From the NCBI RefSeq assembly GCF_023544445.1, contig NZ_JALPVJ010000014.1:1-64000 (forward strand): DNA of 64,000 nt, written 5' to 3'. Shown piece by piece: positions 25,412 to 34,328 of the stretch. Under the pieces are notes generated by a model. That model did no database searches. It was not told where the DNA came from and saw only the letters and a program-made list of their open reading frames with translations. Origin of the DNA: Actinoplanes sp. M2I2 (GTDB lineage: Bacteria > Actinomycetota > Actinomycetes > Mycobacteriales > Micromonosporaceae). The stretch's first letter is position 1, and each line of letters opens with the position of its first letter. The position numbers and the translations under genes were made by a program.

Positions 25412-25726
25412 GTGCTGGGACAGATCTCGCTCGACCACGTACTGACCGTGCTGGGGCTGATCGCGGCCCTCGGTCTGGTGACGTTGGGCATCTGGACGTT
25501 GACGACCCGGCGCATCCCGAAGGCCCTCCTCCGGCTCAGGGGAAAAGCGGGTGCCGGCCACCCCGTCAGGTTCGGCGGATTCTGGCTCCTCTTCGGCGCG
25601 GCTTCCGTGCTGCTGACCACGGCCGACATCGTGGATCCCCCCAACGGCCTGGACACCGTGATGTTCGCATTGGCCGGTGTCGCCGGTCTGTCGTCTCTCG
25701 TCTGGTACGCAGTACGCCAGGATTGA
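25412..25726 (+). CDS. Small membrane protein, unknown function
   Basis: The 104-residue protein has three hydrophobic helices: VLTVLGLIAALGLVTLGIW (about 10-28), FGGFWLLFGAASVLLTTADI (about 54-73) and TVMFALAGVAGLSSLVWYAV (about 82-101). A basic loop (RIPKALLRLRGKAG) separates the first two. No family is recognised. It starts at a GTG without a strong ribosome site. It ends 64 bases before the convergent DUF222/HNH gene. Confidence 0.6.
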   Translation: MLGQISLDHVLTVLGLIAALGLVTLGIWTLTTRRIPKALLRLRGKAGAGHPVRFGGFWLLFGAASVLLTTADIVDPPNGLDTVMFALAGVAGLSSLVWYAVRQD

Positions 25727-25790
25727 CCGCGCGACAGCCAAGGCGTCGATCCGTCCCGCCAGGTCTCAGCGCCGCAAGTCGAGTGCCTGA

Positions 25791-27164
25791 CTACCGGTCT
25801 CGTTCGATCCCGTCGGCCGCCGCCTGCGACCGCTCAGGGTGCGCTCGGCGTCGGTGGTAGAGGTTGCGGCGTGGTCGTCGTAGCGGGTCGATGGACGGTG
25901 GTGGGTAGAAGTCGGGGTGCTGGTCGGGGCCGAGGCGGATCTGCCAGCCGCCGCCCGGGTGGTGGATGAGTCGGTGGTGGTGGCGGCAGAGCAGGACCAG
26001 GTTGTTCAGGGTGGTGGGGCCGCCGTTGGTCCAGGCGGTGAGGTGGTGGGCGTCGGTCCAGCGTGGTGGGCGGTCGCAGTCGGGGAACGCGCAGCCTTGA
26101 TCGCGGATGTGCAGGGCGCGGCGTAGGGGGCCGGTGGCGAGCCGGCGGGCGCGGCCGGTGTCGAGGATCTGGCCGGCGCCGCCGAGGACGAATGGCAGGA
26201 TGCGGGCGTCACACGCGAGGCGGCGGATCGTGCCGGCTGACAGGCGCCGGCCGGTGTCGGTGGTGCCGGTGCTCAGAGTGCGGGTGAGCGGGTCGTAGGC
26301 GACGGTGACAGCCAGCTGGGGCGGTTCGCCGCCGTCGCTGGGCAGCTCGCTGGTGCGCAGGGCAAGCCGGCAGATGTCGATCAGGGCGTCGGCGCGGCGG
26401 TGCGCTGCCGTCCGGTCGTCACCTGGGGCCGGGGTGCACAGCGGGTGCAGAGCGGCTTGGACGATGGTGGCGTCTTCGGCGCCGAGCAGTCCGGAGATGC
26501 GGACCAGCCCATCGACCGGCAACGACAGGGTCAGACCGCGCCGCTCGTGAGCGCGGGCTTCCTGACGCGCCAAGGCTGCCTCGTCGGCCCGCTCGGCAAT
26601 CTCCGGAGCGACGTGGGCCAGGATCCGCTCACCCACCCGACGTAGCTGGTAGGCCGGCAACCGCCCAGCCATCCCGATCATCGTGGTCTGCGCCAGCTCG
26701 GTGAGCCGCGACACTTCGGCCGAGTCGGGATGTCTGCCATGGCCCTCGCCGTTGCCGTCGCCACCGTGGCCGTCGACGTGGTGGACGAGGTCGTCGGGTA
26801 GGGCGTCGAGCGTTTCGGCGATCACGGTGGACTGGCGCAGGTTGAGGTGGCCGTCCAGGACAGCCTGTTCGACTGCCGGGTGCCGGCTCAGCGCGGCGGC
26901 CTGGCCGGCCAGCTCGCGGGCCGGTTGCGGATCGAGCAGCAGCAGGGCGCGGAGCCAACCGGCCGTGCTGCGGTGGCCCTGCGCTGAGGGCACACCACGG
27001 GTGACGGCCTGCTGCACCAGCCGTGCCTGCAGCGCCGCGGCGCATTGCTCGAGACGATGCGCAGCCTTCAGGCCGACGGTGAGCTCGTCGTCGGCCAGCG
27101 GCCACAACGGGGCTGCGGCGAGCTTCGCCGCGTCCTCACTGAGCTGTCGCACGTCCGCCATCAC
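25791..27164 (-). CDS. DUF222/HNH endonuclease-domain protein (13E12-like)
   Basis: The 457-residue protein has an N-terminal DUF222 region (about 1-300, with QLSEDAAKL, GHRSTAGWLRALL and HLNLRQSTVI). A C-terminal HNH motif follows: CAFPDCDRPPRWTDAHHLTAW, then GGPTTLNNLVLLCRHHHRLIH. This is the abundant actinobacterial 13E12-type family, often multicopy and suspected to be a mobile or DNA-repair-linked nuclease. The start at GTG 27164 (ATG at 27161 equally possible) is preferred because GAGCAT ends 7 bases upstream, giving a leaderless transcript. The upstream AAGTGTCGTAC is shared with the small gene at 55640. Confidence 0.88.
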   Translation of the reverse strand: MMADVRQLSEDAAKLAAAPLWPLADDELTVGLKAAHRLEQCAAALQARLVQQAVTRGVPSAQGHRSTAGWLRALLLLDPQPARELAGQAAALSRHPAVEQAVLDGHLNLRQSTVIAETLDALPDDLVHHVDGHGGDGNGEGHGRHPDSAEVSRLTELAQTTMIGMAGRLPAYQLRRVGERILAHVAPEIAERADEAALARQEARAHERRGLTLSLPVDGLVRISGLLGAEDATIVQAALHPLCTPAPGDDRTAAHRRADALIDICRLALRTSELPSDGGEPPQLAVTVAYDPLTRTLSTGTTDTGRRLSAGTIRRLACDARILPFVLGGAGQILDTGRARRLATGPLRRALHIRDQGCAFPDCDRPPRWTDAHHLTAWTNGGPTTLNNLVLLCRHHHRLIHHPGGGWQIRLGPDQHPDFYPPPSIDPLRRPRRNLYHRRRAHPERSQAAADGIERDR

Positions 27165-27171
27165 GGGGACC

Positions 27172-27196
27172 ATGCTCGAGCAGGCGTACGACACTT
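27172..27196 (-). promoter_or_regulatory. RecA-NDp/PafBC-like promoter of the HNH gene
   Basis: On the minus strand AAGTGTCGTAC (27196-27186) is followed after 8 bases by GAGCAT (27177-27172), then 7 bases to GTG. The same 11-mer and spacing occur at 55562-55586. The PafBC motif known from mycobacteria is TTGTCRGTG-N8-TAnnnT, so this is a partial match. Confidence 0.45.
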
Positions 27197-27360
27197 TCCG
27201 GCCTTCGCAGACCGCCGAGAAGATCGACATTCACCATGTGAAGGCGATCATCAGGCCGCCCCGACCATCGGAACGGCACTCGTCCCCGGCGCCCGGGTCA
27301 CCGCCGGGCATCGGAGTAATTATCTGGCCACGGGCAGGCTCGCCCCGGAGGATGTGCGGC

Positions 27361-28002
27361 ATGGCCACCAGCCGCCGCGTTCGCCGCCGCCAGATCTCGG
27401 AGACGGCGCTGACCGGGTACGACCACGGGCCCGACGCGCCGCTGCGGGCCACCGCCCGCCAGCTGGGGAAGATCGGCGACGCGGCCACGCTGGTCCTGGT
27501 CGAGGGCGTGAGCGACCAGATCGCCGTCGAGACGGCCGCGGCGGGGCGGGGCCGCGATCTCGAGGCGGAGCGGGTCGTCGTCGTGCCGATCGGCGGGGCG
27601 CACGCCACTGCGCGCTTCCTGACCGGGCTGGGGACCTCGGCCGGCCGCCTGAGGCTGCTCTCGCTCTGCGACGTACGGGAGGAAGAACTGGTCCGGCGCG
27701 GGCTGGGCACCGCACCGCACGCCCAGCTGTTCGTGTGTTCGCGGGACCTGGAGGACGAGTTGATCCGGGCGCTCGGCGCCGCGCGGGTCGAGGCGCTCAT
27801 CGACGCGCAGGGTGAGGCCGGGTCGTTCCGGACGCTGCGGGGTCAGCCGGCGTGGCGCGATCGCGACCTGGCGGCGCAGATCCGGCGTTTCTTCGGCAGT
27901 GGCTCCCGGCGTAAATCCCGCTACGCCCGGGTGCTCGTCGAGGACGCTCTGGCTCGGGACGTGCTGCCGCGGCCTCTCGGCGCCCTTCTCGAGGCGCTGT
28001 GA
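27361..28002 (+). CDS. TOPRIM-domain protein (OLD-like fragment family)
   Basis: The 213-residue protein has a TOPRIM fold. ATLVLVEGVSDQIAVETAA carries the conserved glutamate near residue 45 and LRLLSLCDVREEELV carries an acidic motif near residue 105, as in the C-terminal TOPRIM domain of OLD nucleases. The ATPase domain of full OLD proteins is absent; stand-alone TOPRIM proteins of this length are common in actinomycetes. Nuclease or primase-like activity is possible but unproven. The ATG at 27361 lies 9 bases after GGAGG. It is divergent from the DUF222/HNH gene. Confidence 0.75.
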   Translation: MATSRRVRRRQISETALTGYDHGPDAPLRATARQLGKIGDAATLVLVEGVSDQIAVETAAAGRGRDLEAERVVVVPIGGAHATARFLTGLGTSAGRLRLLSLCDVREEELVRRGLGTAPHAQLFVCSRDLEDELIRALGAARVEALIDAQGEAGSFRTLRGQPAWRDRDLAAQIRRFFGSGSRRKSRYARVLVEDALARDVLPRPLGALLEAL

Positions 28003-28023
28003 GCGATCCGGGTCTTTTCTGAA

Positions 28024-28051
28024 CGTATACTCTCGGCGTATAGTCTCGAGC
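28024..28051 (+). promoter_or_regulatory. Leaderless padR promoter with PadR-type direct repeat
   Basis: TATAGT at 28039-28044 ends 7 bases before the ATG at 28052 and no ribosome site exists, so the transcript is probably leaderless. CGTATACT (28024-28031) and CGTATAGT (28037-28044) form a 13-base-spaced repeat over the promoter, a likely self-operator. Confidence 0.6.
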
Positions 28052-28576
28052 ATGACGGTGCCGCTGACTCTGCTCGGACTTCTGGAACGTGAACCCAGCC
28101 ATGGGTACGACCTCAAACGCGACTACGACGCCCTGTTCGGGCGGGACAAGCCGCTCTCCTTCGGCCAGGTCTACTCGACGCTGAGCCGGCTCGCGCGCGA
28201 CGGCAAGGTGGTCATCAGCGACCCCGAGCCGGGCGCCGGGCCCGACCGCAAGCGTTACGTCATCACCGATTCGGGCGCGACCGAGGTCGACAGCTGGCTG
28301 ACCGAGCCGGTCGCGCCCGAGCCGCACCTGCAGACCGTGCTGTTCGCCAAGGTGACGCTGTCGCTGCTGCTGAACCGGCCGGCCGAGCAGTATCTCGACA
28401 CCCAGCGCGCCGCCCACATGCAGCGCATGCGCGAGCTGACCACGGTCAAGCGGTCCGGCAGCCTCGTCGACTCGCTGCTCGCCGACCACGCCCTGTTCCA
28501 CATCGAGGCCGACCTGCGCTGGATCGAGCTGACCGCGGCCCGGCTCGACGCGCTGGCCCGGGAGGTCGGGCGATGA
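28052..28576 (+). CDS. PadR-family transcriptional regulator
   Basis: The 174-residue protein has the PadR winged helix (TLLGLLEREPSHGYDLKRDY, then SFGQVYSTLSRLARDGKV and RKRYVITDSGATEV) and a C-terminal helical dimerisation arm (about 95-170). The ATG at 28052 is the start codon of a leaderless transcript. Its stop overlaps the next start (ATGA at 28573), so it is the first gene of an operon with an ABC ATPase and an FtsX-type permease. It most likely represses this exporter operon until an inducing drug or lipid binds. Confidence 0.92.
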   Translation: MTVPLTLLGLLEREPSHGYDLKRDYDALFGRDKPLSFGQVYSTLSRLARDGKVVISDPEPGAGPDRKRYVITDSGATEVDSWLTEPVAPEPHLQTVLFAKVTLSLLLNRPAEQYLDTQRAAHMQRMRELTTVKRSGSLVDSLLADHALFHIEADLRWIELTAARLDALAREVGR

Positions 28577-29253
28577 CTGTCCTCGAGGCGCGCGATGTGC
28601 ACTTGTCGTTCGGCCGCACACCCGCCCTGCGCGGCGCCGAGCTCCGGGTGGCCGAGGGCGAGGTCCTGGCCGTGATGGGCCCGAGCGGGTCCGGCAAGTC
28701 GACGCTGCTGCACTGTCTGGCCGGCATCCTCGTACCGGGCTCGGGTGAGATCCACTTCGACGGCCGGCGCATCGACCGGCTGGGTGAGACCGGCCGCAGC
28801 GCCCTGCGGCGCGACCGGTTCGGCTTCGTGTTCCAATTCGGACAGCTGGTGCCCGAGCTGACCGCCGAGGAGAACGTCGCGCTGCCCCTGTTGCTTTCGG
28901 GCGTACGCCGGGCCAAGGCGACCGCCGAGGCCCGGGTCTGGCTGGGCCGGCTCGGCCTCGACGGACTCGAACGCCGCACGTCGGGCGAGCTCTCCGGCGG
29001 TCAGGCCCAGCGGGTCGCGCTGGCCCGCGCGCTCGTCGCCCGGCCGCGGGTGCTGTTCGCCGACGAGCCGACCGGCGCGCTCGACTCGCTCACCGGGGAG
29101 CACGTCATGGATCTGCTGGTCGGTTCGGCCCGCGACGAGGGCACCACGGTTGTGCTGGTCACGCATGAGCCGCGAGTGGCCGCGTACGCGGATCGGGAAG
29201 TCGTCGTGCGTGACGGCAAGGTCCTGGCGCTGACGGCCGAGGCCGTCGCGTGA
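28573..29253 (+). CDS. MacB/LolD-type ABC transporter ATP-binding protein
   Basis: The 226-residue ATPase has Walker A GPSGSGKST, Q-loop FVFQFGQLVPELT, signature ELSGGQAQR, Walker B VLFADEPTGALDSLTG (the DEPTGALD form typical of the MacB/LolD group) and the switch histidine in LVTHEPR. It pairs with the FtsX-like permease that starts 4 bases before its end (GTGA overlap). Such systems move peptides, lipoproteins or drugs from the membrane by mechanotransmission instead of classic transport. Control is presumably by the upstream PadR protein. Confidence 0.92.
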   Translation: MTVLEARDVHLSFGRTPALRGAELRVAEGEVLAVMGPSGSGKSTLLHCLAGILVPGSGEIHFDGRRIDRLGETGRSALRRDRFGFVFQFGQLVPELTAEENVALPLLLSGVRRAKATAEARVWLGRLGLDGLERRTSGELSGGQAQRVALARALVARPRVLFADEPTGALDSLTGEHVMDLLVGSARDEGTTVVLVTHEPRVAAYADREVVVRDGKVLALTAEAVA

Positions 29254-31460
29254 TCCGCTTCGGTCTGCGTCTCACGCTGGCGGGGGGTCGTGAGGCAGCC
29301 GTGCGGCTGGTCGTCATCGCGGTCGCGATGGCGTTCGGGGTGGGTCTGCTGATCGCCGCGCTGGCCGGGCTGGGCGGCGTCTCCCAGCAGAACGACCGCT
29401 ACGGCTGGGCCAACTCGGCCGGCAGCGCCGGGCCCGATCCGTTGTGGTGGCAGTTGCGGATCGACGAGTTCGACACGAGAAGCATCGGCCGGGTCGACCT
29501 GGCCGCCACCGGGCCGCGCTCGCCCGTGCCGCCCGGTCTGCCGCGCCTGCCCGGGCCAGGCGAATACTTCGCGTCCCCGGCCCTGGCCACCCTGATCGCC
29601 GCCACGCCCGCCGCCGAACTGGCCGGCCGCTTCCCCGGACGGCTGGCCGGCACGGTCGGCGACGAGGCCCTGCCCTCCCCTGACTCGCTGGTCGCCGTCG
29701 TCGGCTACGCGCCCGGCGAGCTCTCGCAACGCCCCGGCGTCCGGCGGGTCGGCACGATCACGACGTCCGCGCCCACCGCCTGCCCCGACGGCTGTTGGTC
29801 CGGCATTCCCACCGCCGGGCTGCAGCTGATCCTGGGCGTGGTCGCCGTCGCGCTGATCCTGCCCCTGGTCATCCTGGTCGGCACCACCACCCGGCTGGCC
29901 GCGACCCGCCGCGAGCAGCGTTTCGCCGCGATGCACCTGGTCGGCGCGACCCCTCGCCAGGTGGCTATCGTGTCGGCCGTCGAGGCGACGGTGTCGGCGA
30001 TCGCGGGCACCGTGGCCGGCTTCGGGCTGTTCCTCCTGGCCCGCGACACCCTCGCCGCGGTCCCGTTCACCGGCGCTCCCATGTTCCCGGCCGACCTCGC
30101 GCTGAGCCTTCCGCTGGTCGCCGGCGTCGCCCTCGGCGTCCCGCTGCTGGCCGCCGCCGCGGCCCTGGTCTCGCTCCGGCGCGTACGGGTGTCGCCGCTC
30201 GGCATCGCCCGGCGCGCCGCCGCCCGGCCCCCACGGGCCTGGCGGCTCGTGCCGCTGCTCGCCGGCCTCGGGGAACTCGCGTTCTTCATCGGCCGCCGCC
30301 CGTCCACCACCGACGGTCAGATCCTGGCCTACCTGTCCGGCATCTTCCTCGTGATGATCGGCCTGGTCGTGGCCGGCCCGTGGCTGACGATGGCGGTCGC
30401 CCGCGTCGCCGCCCGGCGCGCCGGCGGCACGGCCGGGCTGATCGCGGCCCGCCGGCTGGCGGCCGACCCGAAGGCCGGCTTCCGGTCGGTCAGCGGCCTG
30501 GTGATCGCGCTGTTCGTCACCACGGTGTCGGTCGGCATCATCGGCTCGATCGCGGCCGACCGGTCGGCCGACACGGTCGGGGCGGCCACCGCCGACAACT
30601 CGGTCCTGTTCGCCATCTTCCGCGACGGACCGACCGCCCCGACCGGCGATCCGGTGCCGGCCGCGCTGAACGACCAGCCGGGCGTCCGGTACGTCGCCGT
30701 CACCCGCCGCCCCCCGGCCGATCTGCCCGCCCCGCGCATCACCGTCGGCGGCCAGCTCTGGCCGTCCTCGCTCGTGTCTTGCGCCGACCTGGCCCGTACG
30801 CCCTCGAAGGGCCGGTGTGCCCCGGGCGCCGAGGCGGCCTGGGTCTTCAGCACCCTGGAGGATCCCGAGGGCTGGAGCGGCGTCTGGCCCGCCGCCGACA
30901 TCTCCGCCACCCGTCTGAGCACGTTGCCGGCCGACACGATCGTCACCTTCACCGACGGCTCGCGGGCCGCCGTCGAGGGGGCCCGGACGACCCTCACCAA
31001 CGCCCACCCCATGATGTACGCCCCGTTCACCGAAGCCGGGTGGAACGCGGAGACGGCCCGGGTCTTCGAGGGCTGGCAGCGCCTGGCCGAGGTGGTCGTG
31101 CTGATCAGCCTGGCCATCGCCGGGTGCAGCCTGGCGGTGGGCGTCGCGGGCGGCCTGAGCGAACGCAAGCGCCCGTTCAGCATGCTGCGCCTGGCCGGCG
31201 TCCCGCTGCGGACCCTGCGGCGGGTGGTGGCCCTGGAAAGCGTGACCCCGCTGCTGGCCGCCGCCGTGGTGGCGCTCGGGGCCGGGTTGCTGGCCGCCCA
31301 TCTGTTCCTGCGGGCGCAGATGGAGATCTCGCTGCAACCGCCGGGCCTGTCGTTCTACGCGATCGTCCTCGGCGGCGTGGCGGCGTCGCTGGGCGTCATC
31401 AGCCTGACGCTGCCCCTGCTGCGCCAGATCACCGGCCCCGAGGCCGCCCGCAACGAGTGA
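29250..31460 (+). CDS. FtsX-like ABC transporter permease
   Basis: The 736-residue permease has an N-terminal helix (LVVIAVAMAFGVGLLIAALAG), a large extracytoplasmic domain, three central helices (LQLILGVVAVALILPLVIL and following, about 190-310), more helices near 345-400, a second extracytoplasmic domain and three C-terminal helices (about 610-735). The FtsX-domain feature EQRFAAMHLVGATPRQVA occurs near residue 225 and KRPFSMLRLAGVPLRTLRRVV near 640. It forms the membrane part of the PadR-controlled exporter. Two FtsX domains in one chain are usual for actinobacterial members. Confidence 0.9.
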   Translation: MIRFGLRLTLAGGREAAVRLVVIAVAMAFGVGLLIAALAGLGGVSQQNDRYGWANSAGSAGPDPLWWQLRIDEFDTRSIGRVDLAATGPRSPVPPGLPRLPGPGEYFASPALATLIAATPAAELAGRFPGRLAGTVGDEALPSPDSLVAVVGYAPGELSQRPGVRRVGTITTSAPTACPDGCWSGIPTAGLQLILGVVAVALILPLVILVGTTTRLAATRREQRFAAMHLVGATPRQVAIVSAVEATVSAIAGTVAGFGLFLLARDTLAAVPFTGAPMFPADLALSLPLVAGVALGVPLLAAAAALVSLRRVRVSPLGIARRAAARPPRAWRLVPLLAGLGELAFFIGRRPSTTDGQILAYLSGIFLVMIGLVVAGPWLTMAVARVAARRAGGTAGLIAARRLAADPKAGFRSVSGLVIALFVTTVSVGIIGSIAADRSADTVGAATADNSVLFAIFRDGPTAPTGDPVPAALNDQPGVRYVAVTRRPPADLPAPRITVGGQLWPSSLVSCADLARTPSKGRCAPGAEAAWVFSTLEDPEGWSGVWPAADISATRLSTLPADTIVTFTDGSRAAVEGARTTLTNAHPMMYAPFTEAGWNAETARVFEGWQRLAEVVVLISLAIAGCSLAVGVAGGLSERKRPFSMLRLAGVPLRTLRRVVALESVTPLLAAAVVALGAGLLAAHLFLRAQMEISLQPPGLSFYAIVLGGVAASLGVISLTLPLLRQITGPEAARNE

Positions 31461-31574
31461 CCGGCTGGCCGGGCGGCGGCCACCGCGCAGCCGGGCCGGC
31501 TTCGATGGGATACTTCCCAGGGTCCAGATCCGCTGAGGCCCGAACCGCTGAGAGACACGGGAGAGCGCCGCCTG

Positions 31575-32300
31575 ATGGTTGCCTTTGAGCTGGCTGTTCA
31601 GGACGCGCACGGGCTGGACGTCGCCGCGCGGCTCACGGTCGACCGCATCGAGCTGTGCTCGGCGCTGCCGCTGGGCGGGGTGACGCCGTCGCTCGGGTTC
31701 GTCGAGGCGGCGACCGGCACGGCGGGCATCCCACCGGTGCACGTGCTGGTGCGGCCGCGGCCCGGCGGTTTCGAGTACGAGCCGGCCGAGGTGGCGGTGA
31801 TCGTCGCCGACGTCCGCCACGCCCGGGCCGCCGGGGCCGCCGGGGTGGTCGTCGGGGGCCTGCGCGGCGGCCGGGTCGACGCCTCCCTGGTCGAGCGGGT
31901 GATCGAGGCGGCCGCCGGCGCCGACGTGACGTTCCACCGGGCCTTCGACAACGCCGAGGACCCGTACGCGGCCATCGACGCGCTCGTGGGGCTCGGCGTG
32001 CGGCGGATCCTGACGTCGGCCGGGGCCGCGAACGTCGCCGACGCGTTGCCGGCGCTGGCCCGGCTCGTCGAGGCGGCCGCCGGCCGCATCGAGATCATGG
32101 CCGGCGGCGGGGTACGGCCCGGCGTCGTCGGGAAGATCGTGGAGACCGGCGTCCCGGCCGTGCACGCGTCGGCCAAGCACGTCGTGCACGACGCGGCGGG
32201 AGTCTCGCTGGGCACGGCCGACGGCGCCGGGCGCGAGACCACCGACGAGGCCGAGGCCCGGCGCATCATCGAGGCTCTGCGCGGCGGCCCGGCGGTCTGA
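31575..32300 (+). CDS. cutC: CutC-family protein
   Basis: The 241-residue TIM-barrel protein matches CutC: RIELCSALPLGGVTPSLGFVE at about 25-45, HVLVRPRPGGFEY, GVVVGGLRGGRVD, VTFHRAFDNAEDP, RILTSAGAANVADALP, EIMAGGGVRPG and VHASAKH near the end. CutC was linked to copper tolerance in E. coli but its enzymatic role is unclear. The ATG at 31575 follows GGGAGAG. It stands alone after the exporter operon, 115 bases from the permease stop, and converges with the SDR gene. Confidence 0.9.
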   Translation: MVAFELAVQDAHGLDVAARLTVDRIELCSALPLGGVTPSLGFVEAATGTAGIPPVHVLVRPRPGGFEYEPAEVAVIVADVRHARAAGAAGVVVGGLRGGRVDASLVERVIEAAAGADVTFHRAFDNAEDPYAAIDALVGLGVRRILTSAGAANVADALPALARLVEAAAGRIEIMAGGGVRPGVVGKIVETGVPAVHASAKHVVHDAAGVSLGTADGAGRETTDEAEARRIIEALRGGPAV

Positions 32301-32392
32301 CCGCGCGGCGGGCTCCATGCGAGGCGACGGCGGCCGGGCTGCTGCGGCGCCACGACGTGCGGGACGACGACCTGGTCGCCCCCATGGGCAGC

Positions 32393-33196
32393 TCAGCGGG
32401 CCAAGCCGTGCCGGCGGTGGGTGAGCTTCTCGGCCAGCCAGACGGGTGCCAGGCGCCGGGCCGGGAACACCAGCGCGGCGTTGCTGCCGACGGCGTACCG
32501 CTGACGGGGCCGGTCCTTCTCGATGGCGGTGACGATGGTGGCGGCGACCCGCTCGGGTGGGATGCCGGCCGCCTCGTTACGGTCGAGGGCGGCCACCATC
32601 CGCTCGTAGTCGGGGCGGTGCGGTGAATCGGGCTCGATGGAGCTGGTGCGGCGGGCGCTCAGACCCGTGTTGATCGAGCCCGGCTCGACCGTGGTCAGCC
32701 AGACACCGTACGGCGAGAGCTCGTGCCGGGCGCCGTTGCTGAAGCCCTTCAGGGCGGCTTTGGTGGCGACATACGACGACCGGTAGGCCAACGGGAACGA
32801 CGCCAGCATGGAGCCGACCATCACCACCCGCCCGTAGCCCCGCTCCCGCATCCCGGGCAGGGCCAACTGCGTCAGCCGTACGGGTCCCAGCACGTTGACC
32901 TGGAACAGCCGGCGCAGCACCTCGCCGGGCAGTTCCTCGAACGGCCCGCTGTGGCTCTCGCCGGCGTTGTTGACCAGGATGTCGACGGTCCGCAGCGGCT
33001 CGGCCAGGGCTTCGACCGAGCCGGGCTCGGTCAGATCGAGCGGCAGATAGTCGACGCCGGGCGCCCTCTGCTCCGGGGTGAGGTCCTCGGGGTGCCGGCT
33101 CGTCCCCAGGACCCGGTAGCCGCGGGCGGCGAGCGCGGTGGCCGTGGCCAGGCCGATGCCGGACGAGGCGCCGGTGACCAGCGCAGTGCGATCCAT
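32393..33196 (-). CDS. Classical SDR-family oxidoreductase
   Basis: The 267-residue protein has the full classical SDR set: TGASSGIGLATA near the N-terminus, the NNAGES motif, the catalytic SMLASFPLAYRSSYVATKAAL segment with Tyr-x3-Lys, and VEPGSINTGLSAR after it. It resembles the SDR group that handles retinol-, steroid- or lipid-like alcohols; the substrate is unknown. The ATG at 33196 begins MDRTALVTGASSG. The ArsR gene lies upstream in the same direction (61-base gap), so that regulator may control it. Confidence 0.9.
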   Translation of the reverse strand: MDRTALVTGASSGIGLATATALAARGYRVLGTSRHPEDLTPEQRAPGVDYLPLDLTEPGSVEALAEPLRTVDILVNNAGESHSGPFEELPGEVLRRLFQVNVLGPVRLTQLALPGMRERGYGRVVMVGSMLASFPLAYRSSYVATKAALKGFSNGARHELSPYGVWLTTVEPGSINTGLSARRTSSIEPDSPHRPDYERMVAALDRNEAAGIPPERVAATIVTAIEKDRPRQRYAVGSNAALVFPARRLAPVWLAEKLTHRRHGLAR

Positions 33197-33257
33197 CGAC
33201 GCACCCTATCGGTCGGCCCGGCGCTCCCGGTGATCGACTCGCGGCGACGATCGGCGG

Positions 33258-33596
33258 TCAGTCGGCGGGTGAGTGGGCCCGCAGCTCGGCCAGGAGGCCG
33301 TCGCGGTCGGTGAGGACGGCACCCAGGATGCGGCGGCCGGCGGCAAGCAGGTCAGCCACGTCGGGCGTGCTCAGGGCGTACATGACCGAGCCGCCGTCGC
33401 GGAAGGAGACCACGACCCCGGTACGCCGGAGGACGGCGAGCTGCTGGGACAGGTTGGACGGTTCGACGTCGATCTCGGCGAGCAGATCGCGGACCGGGCG
33501 CGGACCGGCCTGCAGCAGTTCGAGCACGCGGATGCGCACCGGGTGGCCCAGCGTGCGGAACATCTCGGCCTTGGCCTGGTAAAGCGGCACCGACAT
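33258..33596 (-). CDS. ArsR-family transcriptional regulator
   Basis: The 112-residue protein has the ArsR winged helix (MFRTLGHPVRIRVLELLQAG, RDLLAEIDVEPSNLSQQLAVL, RTGVVVSFRDGGSVMYALS). The metal-binding ELCVCDL cysteines of ArsR/SmtB are absent, so it may sense something other than metal. ATG at 33596 is chosen because GGGGGAG lies 6 bases upstream; ATG at 33602 and GTG at 33611 are less well placed. It is divergent from the roadblock gene with AT-rich palindromes between them. Confidence 0.88.
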   Translation of the reverse strand: MSVPLYQAKAEMFRTLGHPVRIRVLELLQAGPRPVRDLLAEIDVEPSNLSQQLAVLRRTGVVVSFRDGGSVMYALSTPDVADLLAAGRRILGAVLTDRDGLLAELRAHSPAD

Positions 33597-33663
33597 CGAC
33601 ATCTCCCCCACCTGAAATGCGTGCCGACAACCTTAGGGGGCACGTGACCATCCGCACCAATGC

Positions 33664-33702
33664 GCAATTCCCGAGCTGCCGAATTGCAGAATTCTTCAAT
33701 TC
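33664..33702. promoter_or_regulatory. AT-rich palindromes between arsR and roadblock genes
   Basis: GAATTGCAGAATTCTTCAAT with TC completes a 22-bp near-perfect palindrome at 33681-33702 (20 of 22 symmetric). Its left half also pairs with GCAATTC at 33664-33670. In such GC-rich DNA this AT pocket stands out as an operator or promoter. Confidence 0.5.
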
Positions 33703-33822
33703 GCGGCCCAGACCTCAGAATCGTCGAACCGGATCGGGCGCGCGTGACGGACAACGTGTCCGATCGACGACCGCCGTTCCGGGCCATGCTGGTTGCAGGC
33801 CCACGGAAGGAGCAGACGGGGA

Positions 33823-34194
33823 ATGGCCGAGATGGACGTGGCACTCAAGGACGCGCTGCAGCTGGACGGCGCGCTGGCGGTGGCGATCGTGGACTGGACC
33901 AGCGGAATGGCCCTCGGCACGGCGGGCGGCGGCTTCGGGTTCGACATCGCCGTCGCGGCGGCCGCGAACACGGAGGTGCTGCGCGCGAAATACCGCACGC
34001 TGGAAATGCTGGACCTCGGCGAGAACGTCGAGGACATCCTGGTGACCCTCGAATCGCAATATCACCTGATCCGCCCGATCACCGCCCCGGACGGTCATGG
34101 CCTCTTCCTTTATCTGGCCCTGCACCGGGAGCGCGCCAACCTGGCGATGGCGCGGCACCGGTTGCGGCTCATCGAGCAGCAGCTGGAGATCTGA
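33823..34194 (+). CDS. Roadblock/LC7-like protein
   Basis: The 123-residue protein has a roadblock-type alpha/beta layout: an N-terminal helix (MDVALKDALQLDGALAVAIVD), strands around GMALGTAGGGFGFDIA, a long helix (AAAANTEVLRAKYRTLEML), then VTLESQYHLIRPI, GLFLYLALHRERANLAMARH and a final helix. In actinomycetes such proteins work with small GTPases or sensor kinases (conservon-like systems) or as modulators of gliding-type switches. No GTPase gene is adjacent, so the partner is unknown. ATG at 33823 is favoured; ATG at 33832 is possible. Confidence 0.65.
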   Translation: MAEMDVALKDALQLDGALAVAIVDWTSGMALGTAGGGFGFDIAVAAAANTEVLRAKYRTLEMLDLGENVEDILVTLESQYHLIRPITAPDGHGLFLYLALHRERANLAMARHRLRLIEQQLEI

Positions 34195-34328
34195 ACCGGC
34201 CGGGCCGCGGGCTTTGCCGAGGCCTGTACGCCGGCGTGTCCCCAGGACGCCGCAGAGGCGATCGCGTCTGTCCACAGGGCCGGCGTCGACCGGCACGATC
34301 TTGAGCGCGCTCGCGTAGCGTGCTTCCC

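Noticed and set aside
31530..31575. Glycine- or TPP-riboswitch-like words (CTGAGA, CGGGAGAG) upstream of cutC
   Set aside because: Only isolated fragments match, the order and spacing are wrong for either aptamer, and the start codon follows directly so no second aptamer half can exist.
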